The notes: generated by a model from the sequence alone, not told the origin. A DNA stretch of 64,000 nucleotides from Silicimonas sp. (GCA_022819605.1 JAJEGW010000007.1:1-64000); one strand, 5' to 3'; counted from the first letter of the stretch, positions 17,244 through 27,187 are shown. Program-made: numbers and translations.

Positions 17244-18527
17244 ATGAAAGCTCTGAAAGTCCTGGCAGCCACCTCGGCTGCCGCCGCTGCGTTTGGCGTC
17301 CCGGCCGTCGCTGCGGATTGCCCGATCAAGGTCGGCGTACTGCATTCACTGTCAGGAACAATGGCGATTTCCGAGACGACGCTGAAGGACACGATGCTGA
17401 TGCTCGTCGAACAGCAGAACAGCGCCGGCGGCGTTCTTGGGTGCGATCTGGAGGCGGTCGTGGTCGACCCGGCCTCCGACTGGCCACTCTTTGCCGAGAA
17501 GGCACGCGAACTCCTGACGGTTCACGAGGTCGACGTGATCTTCGGGAACTGGACCTCGGTCAGTCGAAAGTCCGTCCTGCCGGTGATCGAGGAACTGAAC
17601 GGTCTCCTGTTCTATCCCGTCCAGTACGAAGGCGAGGAAAGCTCGAAGAACGTGTTCTATACCGGCGCCGCACCGAACCAGCAGGCGATCCCGGCAACCG
17701 ACTACTACCTGGACGAGCTTGGCGTCGAGAAATTCGCCCTTCTGGGCACCGATTACGTGTATCCGCGAACCACGAACAACATCCTCGAGTCCTACCTGGA
17801 TTCGAAGGGCATTCCCGAAGAGGACATCTTCGTCAACTATACGCCGTTCGGCCATTCGGACTGGTCAAAGATCGTCGCCGACGTCGTCGCGCTGGGTGCT
17901 GACGGCAAGAAGGTGGGCGTCATCTCGACGATCAACGGCGATGCGAACATCGGCTTCTACAAGGAACTTGCCGCCGCCGGCGTTTCGGCCGACGACATCC
18001 CCGTTGTCGCCTTCTCTGTCGGCGAAGAAGAGCTTTCGGGTCTCGACACCAGCGACCTCGTCGGACACCTGGCGGCGTGGAACTATTTCATGTCCGCCGA
18101 GACGCCCGAGAACGAGGCGTTCATCGCGGCCTGGCATGGGTTCATCGGCGACGAAGACCGCGTCACCAACGACCCGATGGAAGCTCACTACATCGGCTTC
18201 AACATGTGGGTGAATTCAGTCACCGAGGCCGGGACCACCGATGTCGACGCGGTACGCGAAGCAATGTGGGGCCAGGAATTCCCCAACCTTACGGGCGGCA
18301 CGGCCGTGATGGGCGTGAACCACCACCTGTCGAAGCCGGTGCTGATCGGCGAAATCCAGGCGGAAGGCCAGTTCGACATCATCACAGAGACGGAGGAAGT
18401 CCAGGGCGATGCCTGGACCGACTTCCTGACGGCATCGGCCATGCTGAAATCGGATTGGGAAGAACTGGCTTGCGGGATGTACAACACGGGGACCGCGACC
18501 TGCGTTCAGATCAAGTCAAATTACTGA
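17244..18527 (+). CDS. urtA: Urea ABC transporter substrate-binding protein
   Basis: A 427-residue periplasmic protein with a Sec signal peptide (MKALKVLAATSAAAAAFGVP..., cleavage after VAA). Urea-binding family landmarks are CPIKVGVLHSLSGTMAISET, DPASDWPLFAEKARELL, NWTSVSRKSVLPVIEELNGLLFYPVQYEG and NYFMSAETPENEAF. The start at ATG 17244 is preferred over GTG 17220 because GGGAGAA precedes it and the signal peptide then begins correctly. It captures urea for UrtBC. Confidence 0.98.
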   Translation: MKALKVLAATSAAAAAFGVPAVAADCPIKVGVLHSLSGTMAISETTLKDTMLMLVEQQNSAGGVLGCDLEAVVVDPASDWPLFAEKARELLTVHEVDVIFGNWTSVSRKSVLPVIEELNGLLFYPVQYEGEESSKNVFYTGAAPNQQAIPATDYYLDELGVEKFALLGTDYVYPRTTNNILESYLDSKGIPEEDIFVNYTPFGHSDWSKIVADVVALGADGKKVGVISTINGDANIGFYKELAAAGVSADDIPVVAFSVGEEELSGLDTSDLVGHLAAWNYFMSAETPENEAFIAAWHGFIGDEDRVTNDPMEAHYIGFNMWVNSVTEAGTTDVDAVREAMWGQEFPNLTGGTAVMGVNHHLSKPVLIGEIQAEGQFDIITETEEVQGDAWTDFLTASAMLKSDWEELACGMYNTGTATCVQIKSNY

Positions 18528-18539
18528 TCCGCAAAATCT

Positions 18540-18560
18540 CCGGCCGGAATTTCCGGCCGG
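18540..18560 (+). other. GC-rich hairpin between urtA and urtB
   Basis: CCGGCCGG (18540-18547) and CCGGCCGG (18553-18560) form an 8-bp stem with an AATTT loop, without a T-run. It sits 12 bases after the urtA stop. In binding-protein operons such hairpins usually stabilise the upstream mRNA or partly terminate, giving excess binding protein; that role here is inference. Confidence 0.7.
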
Positions 18561-18580
18561 AGACCTTCAGGCGGGGAGCC

Positions 18581-20539
18581 ATGAAACCTCTCGTTCCTTC
18601 CGTGCTCTTGCTGCTTGCCTCGACCTTTGCGACGCTTGCCGAGACAGGCCCGATTCAGGTCGTCCTGCAGGAACACAGGGAGCTGATCGTCAAGAGTTCG
18701 CGCAAGACGATCGGGCCCGCCATCGACGCCATCGCCAGCAGCGGGCTGCCAGAAGCGCAGTCGGTTCTCCAGGCCTGGCAGGTCAAGAACATCTGGATGA
18801 GAAAGTCGGACGGGCTGTTCTTTCTTGGCGAAAAGATCGATGCCAAGACCTATCGCCTGATCGATTTCGACAGCGGCGATTCGGCGGGCGAGATTCCGAA
18901 GCGAGAACTGAAGAACATCAAGCCGAACAGCGGGATAAGGGCAATGATCGGAACGGCACTGGTGCAGTTCCAGCTCCTCGATCCTGAACCGGACCAGCGC
19001 ATGGCGGCCCTTGACGCCATCGAGCGCTCACCGGGTGCGAGCCTGCTGGCCCCGCTCCGGAATTCGATGGAGGGCGAAAGCGATGCAGGAATCCGTGCCC
19101 GAAAGATGCGGATCGAACGTCTTCTGACCATCGCCCACGGGACGGGCGTCGATGAGCGCGTGGCAGCCATCGAAGAGATGTCGACCGATCTCGGCGTCGA
19201 TGTGCGCGCTGCGTTGAACCCGCTGACAAGAACCGAGGTCAAGGCCTTCGCCGGAGAGATCCCGGAAGGACTGAACGTGGCGCGCCGCCTGGATCCCGGC
19301 AGCGATGGCCTTCCCCGCGAGGAGGCACATGCGCTCCTGGTCGCCACGGGCCTGGCACCGGCCATGGTCGGTCGCGAGGAGATCCGCGAAGCCCTGATCG
19401 CCAATCTGGAACAGGATTCGGTGGGAGGCGTGCAGGCAGACGAGCTTGGCACTGACCAGGCGCGGATGCGTGCATATGGCGTGCTGGCCGAAACCGGAAC
19501 GGTGCCGCCGCTGGTCACCGGTGCCGAGATCGATGCCGCGCTGGATGCGCACGTCTTCGCCGCGATCTACGCCGAAGCCTCGCCCGCCATTACCGCCGCC
19601 GCAGAGGCGGCCCTCGCCCGGATCGCGAACCGGGTCGGCTTTTCCCAGAGCGTCGATCTGGCTCTCGACGCGCTCTCGCTCGCCTCGATCTACTTTCTTG
19701 CCGCAATCGGCCTTGCCATCACCTTCGGCGTGATGGGCGTCATCAACATGGCCCACGGCGAGTTCATCATGATGGGCGCCTATACTGGCTATGTCGTGCA
19801 GCAGTTCGTCCCCAATCATACCGCCTCGATCCTCATCGCTGTACCCATGGCCTTCGTCTTCACTTTCGGAGCCGGCGTGGCGATGGAACGGCTGGTGATC
19901 CGCTGGCTCTACAACCGCCCGCTCGAGACGCTTCTGGCCACTTTCGGCATCTCCATCGCCCTGCAGCAGCTCGCCAAGAACATCTTCGGGACCCAGGCGC
20001 GGCCCCTGACATCGCCGGGCTGGCTCGACGGGGCATGGGCCATCAACGACGTGATCTCGATCTCCCATATCCGGATCGCGATCTTCGTGCTGGCGCTGGC
20101 CTTCCTAGGCATCTTCCTCTTCATCATGCACCGAACGCGCCTGGGGCTGGAAACCCGCGCAGTGACGCAGAACCGGCGCATGGCCGCGGCCATGGGGATC
20201 AATCCCGACCGGGTGAACATGCTGACCTTCGGGCTGGGCTCCGGGATTGCCGGGATCGCGGGCGTGGCCATCGGGCTCTACGCCAAGGTGACCTCGGATC
20301 TGGGCGCGGATTACATCGTGCAGAGCTTCATGACCGTGGTCGTCGGCGGCGTCGGGAACATCTGGGGCACCCTTCTGGGGGCCACCGGCATCGGCTTTCT
20401 GCAGAAGGGGATTGAATGGTTCAATCCTTCGAACACGCTCGCTGCCCAGACCTACATGATCATCTTCATCATCGTCGTCTTCATCCAGCTCCGCCCGCAG
20501 GGATTGATCGCCCTCAAGGGCCGCGCGGCGGGAGACTGA
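18581..20539 (+). CDS. urtB: Urea ABC transporter permease UrtB
   Basis: A 652-residue protein with a signal-peptide-like N-terminus (MKPLVPSVLLLLASTFATLA), a long extracytoplasmic region of about 360 residues and a C-terminal LivH-type permease (ASIYFLAAIGLAITFGVMGVIN, MAHGEFIMMGAYTGYV, GLETRAVTQNRRMAAAMGI). The long N-terminal domain is characteristic of UrtB and separates it from amino-acid LivH proteins. ATG 18581 lies behind GCGGGGAG; upstream in-frame starts fall inside urtA. Confidence 0.96.
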   Translation: MKPLVPSVLLLLASTFATLAETGPIQVVLQEHRELIVKSSRKTIGPAIDAIASSGLPEAQSVLQAWQVKNIWMRKSDGLFFLGEKIDAKTYRLIDFDSGDSAGEIPKRELKNIKPNSGIRAMIGTALVQFQLLDPEPDQRMAALDAIERSPGASLLAPLRNSMEGESDAGIRARKMRIERLLTIAHGTGVDERVAAIEEMSTDLGVDVRAALNPLTRTEVKAFAGEIPEGLNVARRLDPGSDGLPREEAHALLVATGLAPAMVGREEIREALIANLEQDSVGGVQADELGTDQARMRAYGVLAETGTVPPLVTGAEIDAALDAHVFAAIYAEASPAITAAAEAALARIANRVGFSQSVDLALDALSLASIYFLAAIGLAITFGVMGVINMAHGEFIMMGAYTGYVVQQFVPNHTASILIAVPMAFVFTFGAGVAMERLVIRWLYNRPLETLLATFGISIALQQLAKNIFGTQARPLTSPGWLDGAWAINDVISISHIRIAIFVLALAFLGIFLFIMHRTRLGLETRAVTQNRRMAAAMGINPDRVNMLTFGLGSGIAGIAGVAIGLYAKVTSDLGADYIVQSFMTVVVGGVGNIWGTLLGATGIGFLQKGIEWFNPSNTLAAQTYMIIFIIVVFIQLRPQGLIALKGRAAGD

Positions 20540-20542
20540 GCC

Positions 20543-21775
20543 ATGTCGCAGGGCGTTCTTGCCAGAAACCCCTCCGTGATGACGTTCCTTGCCGTTCTCG
20601 GCCTCTTCACCCTTGGCGTGACGCTGATGTCGGAGTGGGCCGGGACCGAGATCGTGTCCACCTCCCTTGTCAAGACGCTCGGCAAGACGCTCTGTCTTGC
20701 TCTGGTGGCGGTGGCGATGGACCTCGTCTGGGGCTATACCGGCATTCTCAGCCTCGGCCATTTCGCGTTCTTCGGGCTTGGCGGCTACATGATCGGCATG
20801 TGGCTGATGTACGAACGGACGCATGGCATCGTCGTATCCTCTCTCGCCGAAGCGCCGATTCCGCCGACCGAAGCAGAAGTCGTCGCAGCCATCGGCAACC
20901 AGATTTTCGGCGTCGTGGGTTCGAGCGAGTTCCCGCCGATCTGGGCGTTCGCGGACAGCCTCGCACTGCAGCTGGTCCTCGTCGTGCTGGTGCCGGGCAT
21001 TCTGGCGTTCGTCTTCGGCTGGCTCGCCTTCCGCTCTCGCGTCACGGGCGTGTACCTCTCGATCCTGACGCAGGCAATGACGCTGGCGCTGGCTCTTTAC
21101 CTGTTCCAGAACGACAGCGGCCTTCGCGGCAACAACGGGCTCTCCGGGCTGCAGAACCTGCCGGGGCTTGACCATGTGCCGCAGTCGAGCATCTCGATCT
21201 GGTTCTTCTGGGCTTCCGCCGGTGCGCTGGCATTGGGTTACGTGCTGTCCGCCTGGATCGTTTCGGGCAAGTTCGGCTCAGTGATCCGCGGCATCCGCGA
21301 CAATGAAGCGAGAGTGCGCTTCCTGGGCTACCCGGTGGAGACCTACAAGCTCTTCGTCTTCACGGTCACGGCCATGGTCGCCGGAATCGCCGGGGCGCTC
21401 TACTATCCGCAGGCGGGCATCATCAACCCGGCCGAGATTGCGCCCATCGCCTCGATATACCTTGCGGTCTGGGTCGCCATCGGCGGGCGCGGCCGGCTCT
21501 ATGGTGCGGTGATCGGCGCGTTCTTCGTCAGCCTCGTCTCTTCCTGGTTCACCGGCGGCCAGGCCCCGGATGTCAACCTGGGCCTCTACACGATCAAGTG
21601 GGTCGACTGGTGGCTGGTGCTCCTCGGCCTCAGCTTTGTCGCGGTCACGCTCCTTGCACCAAAGGGCATCGGTGGCCTGGTGGATCTCTGGACCGGACGG
21701 CTGGCGCCCGATCGCCACGGCGCGGACCTGGGTCCCGATGACGGTTCGCTGCGCGAAGCGGAGGCCGAACAGTGA
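20543..21775 (+). CDS. urtC: Urea ABC transporter permease UrtC
   Basis: A 410-residue LivM-type permease with about ten hydrophobic segments. It contains the family stretch VWGYTGILSLGHFAFFGLGGYMIGMWLM, the cytoplasmic coupling loop IRGIRDNEARVRFLGYPVETYKLF and the closing ARGRGRLYG-like IGGRGRLYGAVIGAFFVSLV. It begins 3 bases after urtB and overlaps urtD. Confidence 0.97.
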   Translation: MSQGVLARNPSVMTFLAVLGLFTLGVTLMSEWAGTEIVSTSLVKTLGKTLCLALVAVAMDLVWGYTGILSLGHFAFFGLGGYMIGMWLMYERTHGIVVSSLAEAPIPPTEAEVVAAIGNQIFGVVGSSEFPPIWAFADSLALQLVLVVLVPGILAFVFGWLAFRSRVTGVYLSILTQAMTLALALYLFQNDSGLRGNNGLSGLQNLPGLDHVPQSSISIWFFWASAGALALGYVLSAWIVSGKFGSVIRGIRDNEARVRFLGYPVETYKLFVFTVTAMVAGIAGALYYPQAGIINPAEIAPIASIYLAVWVAIGGRGRLYGAVIGAFFVSLVSSWFTGGQAPDVNLGLYTIKWVDWWLVLLGLSFVAVTLLAPKGIGGLVDLWTGRLAPDRHGADLGPDDGSLREAEAEQ

Positions 21776-22512
21776 GCACGCTTCTCGAGGTCTCCGGCGT
21801 CTCAGTCACCTTCGACGGCTTCAGGGCGATCAACAACCTGAGTTTCGCCATCGCTGATGCGGAACTGCGCGCCATCATCGGTCCCAACGGCGCTGGAAAG
21901 ACAACCTTCATGGACATTGTCACCGGCAAGACAAGACCGGACGAAGGCCGGATCCTGTGGGGCGACGCAAACATTTCGCTGCTGGGCCTGTCCGAGGCAC
22001 GGATCGCGCGCGAGGGCATCGGCCGCAAGTTCCAGAAACCCACCGTGTTCGAAGACCAGACCGTGCGGGAAAACCTGCTGATGGCGCTCCGCAATGCACG
22101 CGGGCCGCTGCAGGTCCTTTTCTACCGGCCAAGGCGAGAGGATCTTGACCGGGTGCACGAACTGTCCGGAGAAATCGGGCTTCTGGAAGCCCTGGACCGC
22201 AAGTCGGGCGAATTGAGCCATGGTCAGAAGCAGTGGCTGGAAATCGGCATGCTGCTCGCGCAAGAGCCGAGGCTCTTGCTGGTAGACGAGCCGGCCGCGG
22301 GCATGACGCCCGCAGAGCGCGAGCACACCACCGCGCTCCTGGTCGAGGCGGCGAAATCCCGTGCGGTGGTTGTAATCGAACACGACATGGAATTCGTGCG
22401 CCGCCTGGGCTGCAAGGTGACGGTCCTGCACGAAGGAGCGGTCCTGGCCGAAGGCAGTCTCGATCACGTGACGGCGAACCAGGAGGTGATCGATGTGTAC
22501 CTGGGACGTTGA
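21772..22512 (+). CDS. urtD: Urea ABC transporter ATP-binding protein UrtD
   Basis: A 246-residue ATPase. Walker A is GPNGAGKTT; the signature is degenerate, LSHGQKQWLEIGMLLAQ, as is usual for UrtD/LivG; Walker B is LLLVDEPAAGM; the switch His is VIEHDME. The GTG start overlaps the urtC stop (GTGA). Confidence 0.98.
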   Translation: MSTLLEVSGVSVTFDGFRAINNLSFAIADAELRAIIGPNGAGKTTFMDIVTGKTRPDEGRILWGDANISLLGLSEARIAREGIGRKFQKPTVFEDQTVRENLLMALRNARGPLQVLFYRPRREDLDRVHELSGEIGLLEALDRKSGELSHGQKQWLEIGMLLAQEPRLLLVDEPAAGMTPAEREHTTALLVEAAKSRAVVVIEHDMEFVRRLGCKVTVLHEGAVLAEGSLDHVTANQEVIDVYLGR

Positions 22513-22515
22513 GCG

Positions 22516-23211
22516 ATGCTGAAGATTGCCGATCTCACCCTGCACTACGGTCACTCGCAGATACTCAACGGAATCTCGTTCGAGGCGAAGGCCGGCGAGA
22601 TCACCTGCATCATGGGTACCAACGGCGTCGGCAAGACCAGCCTGATCCGCGCAATTTCCGGGAGCCATCCACGCTCCGGCGGGTCGATGGTGCTTGATCG
22701 CGAGGAACTGGGCGTCCTGCCCGCCCACGAACTTGCGCAGATGGGCGTCGCTGTGGTGCCGCAGGGTCGCGAGATATTCCCGCTGCTGACGGTGCGGGAG
22801 AACCTCGAGACCGGATTTTCCTGCCTGCCGCGAGCGGAGCACCGGATACCGGACGAGGTGATCGAGATGTTCCCGGCCCTCTCGAGATTCCTGGACCGCA
22901 GGGGCGGCGATCTTTCCGGCGGCCAGCAACAGCAGCTGGCCATCGCCCGCGCACTGATCACCCGGCCCAGGCTGCTGATGCTGGACGAGCCGACCGAGGG
23001 CATCCAGCCCAACGTCATCCAGCAGATCGGCTACGTGATCCGCAAGCTGCGCGAACGCGGCAACATGGCGATCGTGCTGGTGGAGCAGTATTTCGATTTT
23101 GCCGTCGACCTGGCAGACCGCATCGTCGTGCTGCGTCGGGGCGAGGTCATCCATTCCGGCGCAAGGGACAGCATCCCCAGGGAGGAACTGCTGGCCATGG
23201 TGTCCGTCTAG
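22516..23211 (+). CDS. urtE: Urea ABC transporter ATP-binding protein UrtE
   Basis: A 231-residue ATPase, the LivF-type partner of UrtD. Walker A is GTNGVGKTS, the signature LSGGQQQQLAIARALI, Walker B LLMLDEPTEGIQP, and the switch His is replaced by Gln in LVEQYFDFA, as in other LivF/UrtE proteins. It starts 3 bases after urtD and is the last gene of the operon. Confidence 0.98.
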   Translation: MLKIADLTLHYGHSQILNGISFEAKAGEITCIMGTNGVGKTSLIRAISGSHPRSGGSMVLDREELGVLPAHELAQMGVAVVPQGREIFPLLTVRENLETGFSCLPRAEHRIPDEVIEMFPALSRFLDRRGGDLSGGQQQQLAIARALITRPRLLMLDEPTEGIQPNVIQQIGYVIRKLRERGNMAIVLVEQYFDFAVDLADRIVVLRRGEVIHSGARDSIPREELLAMVSV

Positions 23212-23265
23212 GGGATCTACGACGTGACAAGGCCGCTCGGCCCATGAAGATCACCGCAGACGCGG

Positions 23266-24171
23266 TCAGTGCCGCGCCGGGCCGAACAGGGCGGCACATG
23301 CAAGGATTACGCCAGCCACCGTTCCGACCATGCCGGCAGCGCTCACCGCGTTCTCGGATCCGAACCAGGCCGGCCCGCTGCCAGCGAGCGTGAAGCCGAG
23401 CACCGCCGCGATGAGCGCAAAGGCGGCAGACCAGGCCACCTGGGCGCCGAGACGGTGCGTCATCAGGCGGGCGGCAGCCGGCGGACAGATGAACATGGCG
23501 ATCACGATGATCGAGCCGACGGCGTCAAATGCCGCGACAGCCGCGAGTGCCGATGCGATCACGATGCCGAGTCCGATTGCCCGCACCGGAAGGCCCAGCG
23601 TCTTCGCAAAGCCTTCGTCGAAGGTGGAAATCGCAAGCGGACGCCAGAAGACGGCAAGACCCGCCACGACGGCAAGGGTCACCAGGCTGATCCGGAACAG
23701 TTCCGGCGGAAGGCCGGCAAGCGCCTCCGGATCCGAAAGCGACTCCCAGCCGGTTGCGTCCAGCCAGATCAGGCTCTCGAGATTGCCGAACAGGGCATGC
23801 TCGACGTCAAGATGCACGCCGGACGTGTCGGACTGCTCCAGGGCCAGCACGCCGGCCGCGAACATCGCCGTGAAGACCACGCCCATGGCCGCGCCGGGCT
23901 CGATTCGACCGAACCGGCGAATGGCCTCGATCACCACGACAGCCACGATGGCGGCAGCGGCGGAACCGAGCAGCATCGGCCAGGTGGAGATCGTGCCGGT
24001 CACCAGGAACGCAAGCACGATGCCCGGCAGGACGACGTGGCTGATCGCGTCGCCGACCAGCGCCTGCCGTCTCAGGACCAGGAAGTTGCCGGGCAGCGCG
24101 CAGGCCAGTGCCGCAAGGCTGCCGATCAGCAAGGGAGTCAGCGAAAATGCGACAAAGTCCGCGCCGTTCAT
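23266..24171 (-). CDS. sitD: Manganese/iron ABC transporter permease (SitD type)
   Basis: A 301-residue ABC-3 family permease with eight to nine membrane segments. It opens MNGADFVAFSLTPLLIGSLA, followed by LRRQALVGDAISHVVLPGIVLAFL, the ABC-3 hallmark loop. ATG 24171 overlaps the stop of the preceding permease gene as ATGA. With two permease genes, an ATPase and a binding protein, the layout is sitABCD-like. Convergent with urtE. Confidence 0.92.
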   Translation of the reverse strand: MNGADFVAFSLTPLLIGSLAALACALPGNFLVLRRQALVGDAISHVVLPGIVLAFLVTGTISTWPMLLGSAAAAIVAVVVIEAIRRFGRIEPGAAMGVVFTAMFAAGVLALEQSDTSGVHLDVEHALFGNLESLIWLDATGWESLSDPEALAGLPPELFRISLVTLAVVAGLAVFWRPLAISTFDEGFAKTLGLPVRAIGLGIVIASALAAVAAFDAVGSIIVIAMFICPPAAARLMTHRLGAQVAWSAAFALIAAVLGFTLAGSGPAWFGSENAVSAAGMVGTVAGVILACAALFGPARH

Positions 24172-25370
24172 TGCACGGCCTCCGGCGGGCCGATCCTGCG
24201 ATCGATTTCGGCGATCTGATCTGCCGTCAGGACCTCTTCGATCTGGGTTCGGCCGTCGTAGCGGGCGGCTGCAAGCTCGAGCTCGGGCGTGGCGCGCGCT
24301 ATTTCCCAGCGTTTTTCGTCCCGGAGAGCTCGTGCCGCCCGCACGGCGCCCTCTCTTGTCGGCATGCCGTCCGCCCGGGCAAGGCCTCGACCCCTGAGCA
24401 GGCGAATCGTCAACGGTTCGTAGATCGGCTGGCCTTGGGCCAGGGCAAGCAGCCCCTGCCGGATGTGGACTCCGGTTTGGAACCGGCGATGGCGGACAAG
24501 CGACGAAAGCAGGCCGCGGCGGGGCGCGAACGCCATTGAGATCGCGAACATGCAAAAGCTCACGAGGACGATCAGCGGACCGGTCGGCAGATCCGGCGCG
24601 CTGGCGGAAAGGCCGGCGCCAAGCCATGCCGCGATGCCCCCGAATGCGCCTGCAAGAAGCACGACCAGTTCGACCCGGTTTGTCCAGAAACGCGCAGTTA
24701 CCGGCGGAATGATGAGAAGCGCGACGACAAGGATGAGTCCGACGACCTTCAGCCCGACGACGGTGACAGCCAGCACCAGCCCCATCATCGTCAGGTCGAT
24801 CCGGTCAAGCCGCACGCCGCTGGTGGAAGCAAATCCGGGATCGAAGGACACGAGCGACATCGGGCGGCGGAAGAGAAATACGAGGGCGACGACAAGCAGG
24901 CCGCCAAGCGCGATCAGGATCGCGTCGGAAAGAAGCATGCCTGCGGTGGAGCCCAGGAGGAAACTCTCGAGACCGGCCTGCTGTCCGGTAGACATGGTCT
25001 GGATGACGGTCAGCAGGACGATGCCGAGGCTGAAATAGGCCGAAAGTACGGCGCCGATGGCGGCATCTTCGGAAAGCCGTGTGCGGGAGGAAAGCCACTG
25101 GACGGCGAACAGGCCGGACATCGCGGTGAGCGCGGAACCGGCAAGCAGCCCTGGCAGGTAACGCCCGTCATGGCCGGAAAGCGTAAGCATGATGAAGGCA
25201 AGGCCAATGCCGGGCAGCGTGGCATGCGCGATCGCGTCGCTGACGAGCGCGCGCTTGCGCAGGAACAGGAAGGTGCCGGTGACGCCCGCCGCGATTCCCA
25301 GCAGCAATGCGGCGACGGTCACGAGCGTGGCGTTGTAGCCAAGTTGAAACGTCAGCGCGTCACGCAGCAT
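24168..25370 (-). CDS. sitC: Manganese/iron ABC transporter permease (SitC type) with cytoplasmic C-terminal extension
   Basis: A 400-residue protein. Residues 1-285 are an ABC-3 permease (LRKRALVSDAIAHATLPGIGLAFI, VVGLILVVALLIIPPVTARFW). The last 110 residues are hydrophilic and mostly helical, with a pattern like a winged helix (HIRQGLLALAQGQPIYEPL, TREGAVRAARALRDEKRWEI). Ordinary SitC/MntB proteins stop near 285 residues. Similar tails occur on some permeases of this type and have been compared with DtxR/MntR-like domains; here that is a pattern-level suggestion only. Confidence 0.9.
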   Translation of the reverse strand: MLRDALTFQLGYNATLVTVAALLLGIAAGVTGTFLFLRKRALVSDAIAHATLPGIGLAFIMLTLSGHDGRYLPGLLAGSALTAMSGLFAVQWLSSRTRLSEDAAIGAVLSAYFSLGIVLLTVIQTMSTGQQAGLESFLLGSTAGMLLSDAILIALGGLLVVALVFLFRRPMSLVSFDPGFASTSGVRLDRIDLTMMGLVLAVTVVGLKVVGLILVVALLIIPPVTARFWTNRVELVVLLAGAFGGIAAWLGAGLSASAPDLPTGPLIVLVSFCMFAISMAFAPRRGLLSSLVRHRRFQTGVHIRQGLLALAQGQPIYEPLTIRLLRGRGLARADGMPTREGAVRAARALRDEKRWEIARATPELELAAARYDGRTQIEEVLTADQIAEIDRRIGPPEAVQ

Positions 25371-25375
25371 CGGTC

Positions 25376-26179
25376 TCAGGCAAGCTCTTTCTGCGGAACC
25401 CGCATGCCCGGCTCCAGGCGCCCGCCATAGGCGATGTCCAGCGCTTCGGGCGTGAATGCGGTCTCGACCGGACCACCGCTGATCTTCCGGACGTTCAGTA
25501 CCAGCACCTCGTCGAAATACTCTTCGACCGTTGCCAGGTCGTGGTGCACCGCGATCACCGTGCCGCCTTCCGACCGAAGCGCCTTCAGCACCTTGATGAT
25601 CGCCCTTTCGGTTGCCGCGTCGACACCTGCGAAAGGCTCGTCGAGAAGGTATAGCCGCGCGTCCTGCGCAAGCGCGCGCGCGAGGAACACGCGTTGCTGC
25701 TGCCCGCCCGAAAGCTGGCCGATCTGGCGCGCGGCAAAGTCCTCCATGCCGACGCGCTCCAGCGCAGCCATGACCATGCCGTCGTGATCGCGGCCGAAGC
25801 GTCCAAGAAGGCCCAGGCGCCTGTAGAGACCCTGGGCCACGACATCGACGACCCGCGCCGGGAAGTCCCAGTCGACGCTTGCACGCTGCGGGACATAGGC
25901 AACGCGGTCACGGCTCCGGGCTAGCGTCGATCCAAAGAACGTCGCCCGTCCTGCAAGCGGCTTGACAACGCCGAGCGCAGCCCTGAGCAGCGTGGACTTG
26001 CCAGCGCCGTTCGGCCCGATGATCCCGGAGATCTTGCCGGATCGGAACGTGGCGTCGACGGAAAACACCGCCGGCTTCTGGTCATAGGCAACCGTCATGC
26101 CGCGAAGGACGAGCGGGCTGTCCTGATCCTCCCGTTCGCGCGCGTCGCGCGCGGTCACGTCTTCAAGCGGTGCCTGCAT
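25376..26179 (-). CDS. sitB: Manganese/iron ABC transporter ATP-binding protein (SitB type)
   Basis: A 267-residue ATPase. Walker A is [13 protein letters not shown], the Q-loop [20 protein letters not shown] is the characteristic metal-transporter form, the signature is [17 protein letters not shown], Walker [13 protein letters not shown], and the switch His is [14 protein letters not shown]. It lies 4 bases after sitA and 5 bases before sitC in transcription order. Confidence 0.95.
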   Translation of the reverse strand: MQAPLEDVTARDAREREDQDSPLVLRGMTVAYDQKPAVFSVDATFRSGKISGIIGPNGAGKSTLLRAALGVVKPLAGRATFFGSTLARSRDRVAYVPQRASVDWDFPARVVDVVAQGLYRRLGLLGRFGRDHDGMVMAALERVGMEDFAARQIGQLSGGQQQRVFLARALAQDARLYLLDEPFAGVDAATERAIIKVLKALRSEGGTVIAVHHDLATVEEYFDEVLVLNVRKISGGPVETAFTPEALDIAYGGRLEPGMRVPQKELA

Positions 26180-26183
26180 GGCG

Positions 26184-27158
26184 TCAGCTCCCCGCGCTCA
26201 ACCGTCCGGACATGCCGCGTGCAGGGACGTTTCCGCCGAGTCCGTCCGCGATGACGGTCACGTTGTGATCGATCATTCCGACATAGGTGCCTTCGTAGGT
26301 TCCGACGGCGCCCATCGCATCGGAGTAAAGCTCGCCGCCAATGCGGACATTCCAGCCCGCCGCCGCCGCTCCTTCGACCAGCGCGCGAACAAGCCGGTCC
26401 GAGACCGAGCTCTCGACGAAGACCGTCGCGATCCTGCGTTCGACGATGAGGTCGACCAGCTCGGTCATGCGGTTCAGGCCGGCTTCGCTCTCGGTCGAGA
26501 TTCCCTGGATGCCAACGACCTCGAAGCCATAGGCGCGGCCGAAATAGTTGAAGGCGTCATGTGCCGTCACCAGCACCCGTGCCGCCTCAGGCACTGTCGA
26601 GAGAACCCTAGAACTGTAGGCATCCAGGCGATCGAGCTCGGCGAGAAACGCATTCGTGTTGGCGGCAAACGCGTCGGCGCCGTCCGGCTTCACCGCAGAC
26701 AGGGCGTCGCGCGCGGCATCCGCAACTATACGCCAGAGTCCAGGATCCATCCAGACATGCGGATCAAAGCGGTCCGCGTAGTCGTCATGCGCGATCCTGC
26801 GTCCCGCCGGAACGGCCTCGGCAAGCGCGACGACCGGAACGCGACGAGCGAGCTCGGCAAGCACGTCCTCCATCTGGGCCTCCAGGTAAAGGCCGTTCCA
26901 GAACACGAGATCCGCCTTCGCCGTCGCGACGATGTCCGTACGGGTCTGGCGATAGGAATGCGGATCGACACCCGGGCCCATCAGGGCCTTGACCTCGACC
27001 AGGTTGCCGCCGATCCGGCGTGCCGCATCGGCGATCATGCCCGTCGTGGCCACGACCTTGAGCGGCCGGCCCGCTGCGGCGGCGGCAACGGGAGCCGGCA
27101 GGCCGGCGACGAAAGCGCCGCCGCCCAGTCCCTTCAAGAATGTCCGCCTCGTGGGCAT
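26184..27158 (-). CDS. sitA: Manganese/iron ABC transporter binding protein (SitA type), Tat signal
   Basis: A 324-residue cluster A-I metal-binding protein. The N-terminus [19 protein letters not shown] is a twin-arginine (Tat) signal. The four expected ligands read His (VDPHSYRQT), His (DPHVWMDPG), Glu (ISTESEAGL) and Asp (MIDHNVTV). The H-H-E-D set is typical of Mn/Fe proteins, whereas Zn proteins usually have a third His. There is no His-rich loop. ATG 27158 is chosen so that the Tat motif is at the N-terminus; a longer frame to 27236 would cross the control region. Confidence 0.92.
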   Translation of the reverse strand: MPTRRTFLKGLGGGAFVAGLPAPVAAAAAGRPLKVVATTGMIADAARRIGGNLVEVKALMGPGVDPHSYRQTRTDIVATAKADLVFWNGLYLEAQMEDVLAELARRVPVVALAEAVPAGRRIAHDDYADRFDPHVWMDPGLWRIVADAARDALSAVKPDGADAFAANTNAFLAELDRLDAYSSRVLSTVPEAARVLVTAHDAFNYFGRAYGFEVVGIQGISTESEAGLNRMTELVDLIVERRIATVFVESSVSDRLVRALVEGAAAAGWNVRIGGELYSDAMGAVGTYEGTYVGMIDHNVTVIADGLGGNVPARGMSGRLSAGS

Positions 27159-27187
27159 CGAATCGCGCACCCTGGATTGAGAATAAT

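Noticed and set aside
18077..18580. Long N-terminal extension of the urtB frame
   Set aside because: It overlaps urtA in another frame. ATG 18581 has a ribosome site and begins a signal-like sequence.
19028..20068. Long minus-strand open frame opposite urtB
   Set aside because: A GC-rich shadow with His/Arg/Asp-rich composition and no family pattern; the sense strand encodes a clear permease.
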